From Casuarina equisetifolia (Eukaryota > Streptophyta > Magnoliopsida > Fagales > Casuarinaceae): a stretch of 64,000 bases of DNA. The DNA is taken from the NCBI GenBank assembly GCA_028551475.1, contig CM052357.1:24945745-25009744 (forward strand), written 5' to 3'. Positions 59,701 to 64,000 of the stretch are shown piece after piece; the stretch's first letter is position 1, and each line of letters starts with the position of its first letter. The position numbers and the translations under genes are program-made. The notes beneath the pieces are model-generated. The model saw only the letters and a list, made by a program, of their open reading frames with translations, ran no database searches and had not been told where the DNA came from.

Positions 59701-62141
59701 TCGTGATGATATCATCTACGTCCGTACCGCTCCTCGTGGAGTAGATCCCGCATCCAACCAAGTCTTTGACCAATGAATAAGAGAGTTGGGAAAGGGAATG
59801 AATTAAAGAACAAACAAGCTTGGATCTTCATCGTAAATGCTAATTCAAACTCCCTCTATAGTTTAAGCTATAAAGAATTTTCTTTTACTTTTCAAGAAGT
59901 TATATCTCTTACTATCTTAATGACTTATCTCATTGTAAGGGGTTATCTCATTGCATCACTATCAAATCTGACCATTTCTTAAGTTTAAAGGCAATTTGCT
60001 ATCGATTCCAATAAAGGTATCCTTTTCTTATTCATAAAGGGCTTTAAAAACTAGGCTTCTCATTATCAATATGTTACCTATTAGGTATCCAGAGAGTGAG
60101 ACATAGCAATTGTATGATTTTATCAACTTTTGGAGCAATTGGAGATGACCTTTCATTTAAGCATGTCATATGTTGGAGAACTTGTTCATCTTATAATACT
60201 CACTCTATTGAGACTACACCTTTTAAACAACAACTAACTTGCCATATGACTTTTCTATGTTAGACTATTTTCAATAGTCCTCACTTATATGGGCTTATAT
60301 CAATGTGATTGTTTATCTTTAATGTTTTATTAGTTGTTTTGCAGTCCATTTGTATGAGATATGTTGGACCCATTATTGTTGAATATGGAATTGGCTAGTA
60401 TGGGCTTGTATTTGCTATATAGAATAGTGATAAATTGGACTATATTGGCAACATACTTTGTAAATGGCTAAGATCCCTCCTTTACCTCTCCATATATGTA
60501 CTATGAGTCTACATTTGGTGAAGATCATGCTGGTGGATTAAGATGTGTTATATATCTAAGTCTATTACTATATCATGCATAGGAACATGTTTTTATAAGT
60601 TTTATGTACAATACCATGCACAGTAAAAAGTACTTTTATATGTAATGAATTGATAAATGAATAAAGTGAGAGAGATAGACAGGAAACAAGAGAGCTTCCG
60701 TTATATGTTATGAACAACCTTTCCATGATCTTGTAGGCTGAGCTATCTCATCAACCACTGATTCTAGAGAGAACAAAGGAGTAAATCAAGTCATCATCCT
60801 TGGTTAAGATGATCTATGGAACATGAATATTCGTTCTTCGTTAACAAACTTTTTATTCTAGATAAGTAACAAGATCTTGGTTTTGAGCTCATTTGAGCTC
60901 GATTTTTCTAACATTCTAGTCTTTCTTAGACATCCTCCCTCTTCATATCTATCCATAAAGCCCTTCTATCATAGCTCTAAATTCTTTTAATTGATCCATT
61001 AGATCCTTCACCCCTTCTAGCTTGGATTGAAATGATGTGTAGCCAAGGCATTAACTTACTTGATTGATTGTCTCCCAATATTATAGGCGATTTCTACCTA
61101 ACTTGGATAACAAAACACTTTTTTTGAAAAGTAGAAGGCTTTGGCTTAAAATTAAGAACTAAAGGGATTATTAAAAAATATAATAAGGTGAAATGTGGAG
61201 TTGTATACAAAAAAGAAAAAGAGATGTATGCCAATCTAGGAAAATGTAATAAGAGTTACTACGTTGGTTCCCTTGCTTGAAGATCAGACAATATGCTAGG
61301 TCATAAACACCATAATAGGAGTAGACATTAAAAAGAGTAGAAGAATGATAGTCTAGCTCATTCAAACTTAAAATAACACTCGTTTTCTCTTGTACATGAC
61401 CTGCTCACTAACTTAGATGCATTCAATTGAATCGAGACGCATAACATCCACTATACACGACCCTTATATTGGGCTTTTACACGAACCTTATTGCTTAGCA
61501 CTTCTTCTTTTATTAGGTATTTGTAATAGGAAACTATTTAATGGTAAGTGGGATTTTATTTATCTTGGAGTCGAAATCACTTTGCCTACTGGATGAATCA
61601 CAGTTGCTTTAGAACCCCCTCCTATACTAGCTAATCTAGCTTTTGAACAGCCGGCTAAGGTTTAGGGTAACCATAACTATGCCAAGCGGGGAGGATGGTT
61701 TATTCACTTCGGTTTGTTGAGGAAAAATCTAACCATCCCAATGTTGAATCCTCCACCAGTAAAGTAAAAAGTGAAGTCTCTAGCTTAGTCCCTCAAAACT
61801 ATTTTGCGACACCTTCAAGGTATGCATATTCTCCAACTTCGAAAAGCCAGGCCAATAAGGCTAGTTGGTACTTACCCTATTTGAAAAGAACTTATTTGAC
61901 AAAGAGCTTATTTGTATACCGATTATTGCACAAGAACCAAAAAGTGTATTTAAAAACAAAGCCCTTCTCTCTTATGAAAAAGGGCATTTGTAAACAATAG
62001 GTGCCAAGTTGCACTTGTGTGATATGATATTGATCCAGTCTTTTTAGTCCATGAAGGCACTCTTTCTCTTATATATATAGGTTACATTGAGATGATTAGA
62101 GACATCTAGCGCTAAAGCAGTAGAAGAAAGAGAATCTTCTT
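56731..62141. other. Gene-poor region, no gene recognised
   Basis: This begins with the OSTC promoter side. Oligo-T/oligo-A palindromes at about 56840-56858 and 56957-56974 resemble those at 23600 and 30368. From 57.1 to 61.4 kb the sequence is AT-rich with short unremarkable frames. Around 61650-62000 an open frame (61695-62000) and a GCCCTT...AAGGGC hairpin look unlike the surroundings, but I cannot assign them. Confidence 0.5.
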
Positions 62142-62512
62142 CTTTATTATTTTTCTCATTTCCTACATTTTGAGTATATCCAAAGCTTCAGTAAGTCATT
62201 TTTTATAGGAAATGAGAGACTTAGCCTCATGTATTATAAAAAAGTATTCCCACTCCGAAACCACCAAATATTAAAAAAGAAAATATTTTATTATTTTCCC
62301 CGTGTCCTGCGTTTTGAGTGTATACAAAGCTTCCGCAAGTCATTCTTTTATACGACATACGAGACTTAACTTTGTACATTATAAAAAGTATTCCCAAACA
62401 TAAACTATTAAATATTAAAGGAAATGTTTTGTTATTTTCCACTTGTCCCGCATTTTGAGTATAACCAAAGCTCAAGTAAGTCATTGTTTTGTACCATATG
62501 AGAGAGTTGGCC
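62142..62512. repeat. ~142-bp tandem repeat, about 2.6 copies
   Basis: TTTTGAGTATA.CCAAAGCTT or a close form starts at 62168, 62312 and 62453 (spacings 144 and 141 bp). Each is followed by AAGTCATT and, in the complete units, by TATAAAAAGTATTCCCA-like and TTATTTTCC elements. The frame at 62227-62484 on the minus strand is a by-product of this repeat. Confidence 0.88.
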
Positions 62513-62599
62513 CCGTCAACATCGAACTTTACAAAACGAAACAGTAAAATAGTGGCAAAAGTTAGTAAAAATGCATTGTGATAACGTGGTTAAGCTTGA

Positions 62600-63357
62600 T
62601 AGTTTATATCCTTTTGATACTAGAGAGCGACGCTCGTTTGGTCCTTTCGACCAGTAGTCGTTCGACCGCGTAGAAGCGAACACAAAAACGGTGGAAAAGG
62701 TTCGGAGACTCGTGGGTGAGTGCGCAAAACCGCTAACCTGGTGTCACGGGTTCCGTCCGGACCCCACTGCCTGAGAATGGCCGTTTGTTTTCCCAGAAAA
62801 GAAAAAAAGGAAAGCACAGGGACGCGTTGTTTCGCAGTCAAGTATGTGCTTCCAAGTACGCTAATTTAGTATAAAGTAAGCAGTTTTCGTATCATTCCTT
62901 TCCAAATTGTTTAAAACAACCTTGTTGGGGCTTCAGTCTCCTCGTTTTCTGCGTCTTAAATTGCCCGGAAAATCGGGTTTAACGATAACCCACACCCTGT
63001 CGGTGGCTTGCGGCCGTGATTGTCTCCACATCACTGTCCGGCAGCTATCATTTTCCGCTATCATCGCTCTCCTCGACCCACGTGGCGACTCTTTTTACTA
63101 TCTCTTTTTTTTCGCCTCGTCCTACCCGATGCTCCATTTTTATTTTTTGCCTCTCACGTTGGGTTTTATTTGAATTTTGAACTGAATCTGACGCGTCAGG
63201 TTCTGCTCCCTGATTTCCCCGAGGTTGTTTTCTGCTTTCTGGGCGGTTCTAGCTACCCTGTTTCTCTCGTTTCGGTCCAGGGTTTTAGAGAAGCAAAGCT
63301 TTCATTGGACCTCCCGGGGAGATAACTCGAAGAGGGAATGCTGTGACTCGCCGTAAG
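62600..63357 (+). promoter_or_regulatory. Probable promoter and 5' UTR of the terminal gene
   Basis: GC content rises sharply after about 62620, and the pyrimidine-rich stretch at 63070-63260 resembles a plant 5' UTR. The gene starting at 63358 lies directly downstream. No TATA box can be fixed. A GCCGTTTGTTTTCCCAGAAAA stretch near 62780 resembles the end of the CMO-intron MITE, so part of this region may be inserted. Confidence 0.4.
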
Positions 63358-63430
63358 ATGTTCAATTTCTTAGCAAGGAAAGATATTCGGAAGATACTTA
63401 AGCGCAAAGACAGTGATGCTGGCCAAAAGG
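63358..63430 (+). CDS. First coding exon of a gene running off the window; tentative nucleotide-sugar/TPT-type transporter
   Basis: The ATG at 63358 opens a 73-nt exon (24 codons plus one base) reading MFNFLARKDIRKILKRKDSD and then AGQK, with a GTAACT donor at 63431. An earlier frame start at 63343 is GTG, so the ATG was chosen. The RKD..K.LKRKDSDAG string recalls the basic N-terminal tail of a family of plant nucleotide-sugar uncharacterised transporters (TPT/EamA fold, Golgi membrane), where it precedes an ALEELR segment. That is from memory and rests on one short exon. The next exon is not visible before 64000, so the first intron is at least 570 bp. A hydrophobic-rich following exon would confirm the call. 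Confidence 0.4.
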
Positions 63431-64000
63431 GTAACTATTTACTTCAAATTTTCTCTGACTGTATTCTATTTTATTTCCTCATGTTAAGTTTCCCCTGCTT
63501 TATTTTTACTAGTTCTCTGGCTTTTTTTTTTTAATCTTTTTTCTTCGATGGTTTTAGATAAGGTAATATAATATCTTGTAACTTCTGATGCCCCTTTGCC
63601 TCCGTTCTGGAGGGGTCTTAGCCTTTTCTTGTATGGTTTTCTACAATGCAGTGTAATTAGCCTTGTGATTTCTGATACCCCTTTGGTCTCTCTTCTGAAA
63701 AAGGTTCTTAGTTATTTATTTATTTATTTTATTTAATCTTCAATATAGCGATTGGGTACTGAATATTGTGTTTTTTATTTTGTGCAGTATTAATTTTATT
63801 TTATTTTCCGTTCTTTTTTATTTGTCGCATGGTGCAGTTCTTGGAGTGAATTCATTTATTTACTGACAAATTTAATGAACTGAGATCAAGTCTATCGCTT
63901 TTTTCTTTTTTCTTTTTTCTTTTCCATTTGGTGCTTTACTGTTATCATGGTTTGTTATCATATCTTTTCTGTATATTTTTAATATTTGTTGGTGGTACTT

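Noticed and set aside
63343..63357. Earlier start for the terminal gene
   Set aside because: The codon is GTG, not used as a standard nuclear start; the ATG at 63358 is preferred.

Overview
The window is plant nuclear DNA. Introns are GT-AG and AT-rich, genes are sparse, and degenerate Ty1/Copia retrotransposons and satellite arrays fill much of the space. The genes (an autoinhibited Ca2+-ATPase, a choline monooxygenase-like Rieske enzyme, plant Ras-group LRR proteins and an OSTC oligosaccharyltransferase subunit) point to a flowering plant. I cannot name the species. No bacterial-type operon, CRISPR array or recognisable tRNA/rRNA gene was seen.

Layout. (1) 1-9,200, + strand: the 3' two fifths or so of a type IIB P-type Ca2+-ATPase gene (ACA8/9/10 group); the window opens inside it. 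(2) 9,808-15,439, - strand: a complete 9-exon choline monooxygenase-like gene, convergent with the ATPase, with two MITE-like foldback elements in its introns. (3) 15.4-18.4 kb: intergenic, with weak exon-like fragments. (4) 18.4-25.9 kb: a composite satellite block, made of an ATGCAT-rich array with a 201-bp higher-order repeat, a ~223-bp array of eight units of two alternating types, a second ATGCAT array, and a long ~25-bp minisatellite. (5) 29.45-35.8 kb: a segment with a three-exon PIRL (plant intracellular Ras-group-related LRR) gene. (6) 35.8-39.8 kb: a degenerate + strand Copia element. (7) 39.8-52.0 kb: a second copy of the PIRL segment, split near its 5' end by a - strand Copia element (39.9-44.8 kb). 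(8) 52-56.2 kb: intergenic. (9) 56,212-56,730, - strand: an intronless OSTC gene. (10) 56.7-62.6 kb: gene-poor, ending in a ~142-bp three-copy repeat. (11) 63,358 onward, + strand: the first coding exon of a gene tentatively assigned to the plant nucleotide-sugar/TPT-type transporters.

Gene order ACA - CMO-like - PIRL - OSTC matches, from memory, the Arabidopsis run At4g29900 - At4g29890 - At4g29880 - At4g29870. This supports ordinary, anciently conserved microsynteny expanded by repeats and by one local PIRL duplication. The genes are unrelated in pathway (plasma-membrane Ca2+ export, plastid choline oxidation, cytosolic LRR scaffold, ER N-glycosylation), so this is not a biosynthetic cluster. 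I found no convincing previously undescribed system. The best leads are the conserved gene order, the PIRL tandem pair and the two-type satellite.
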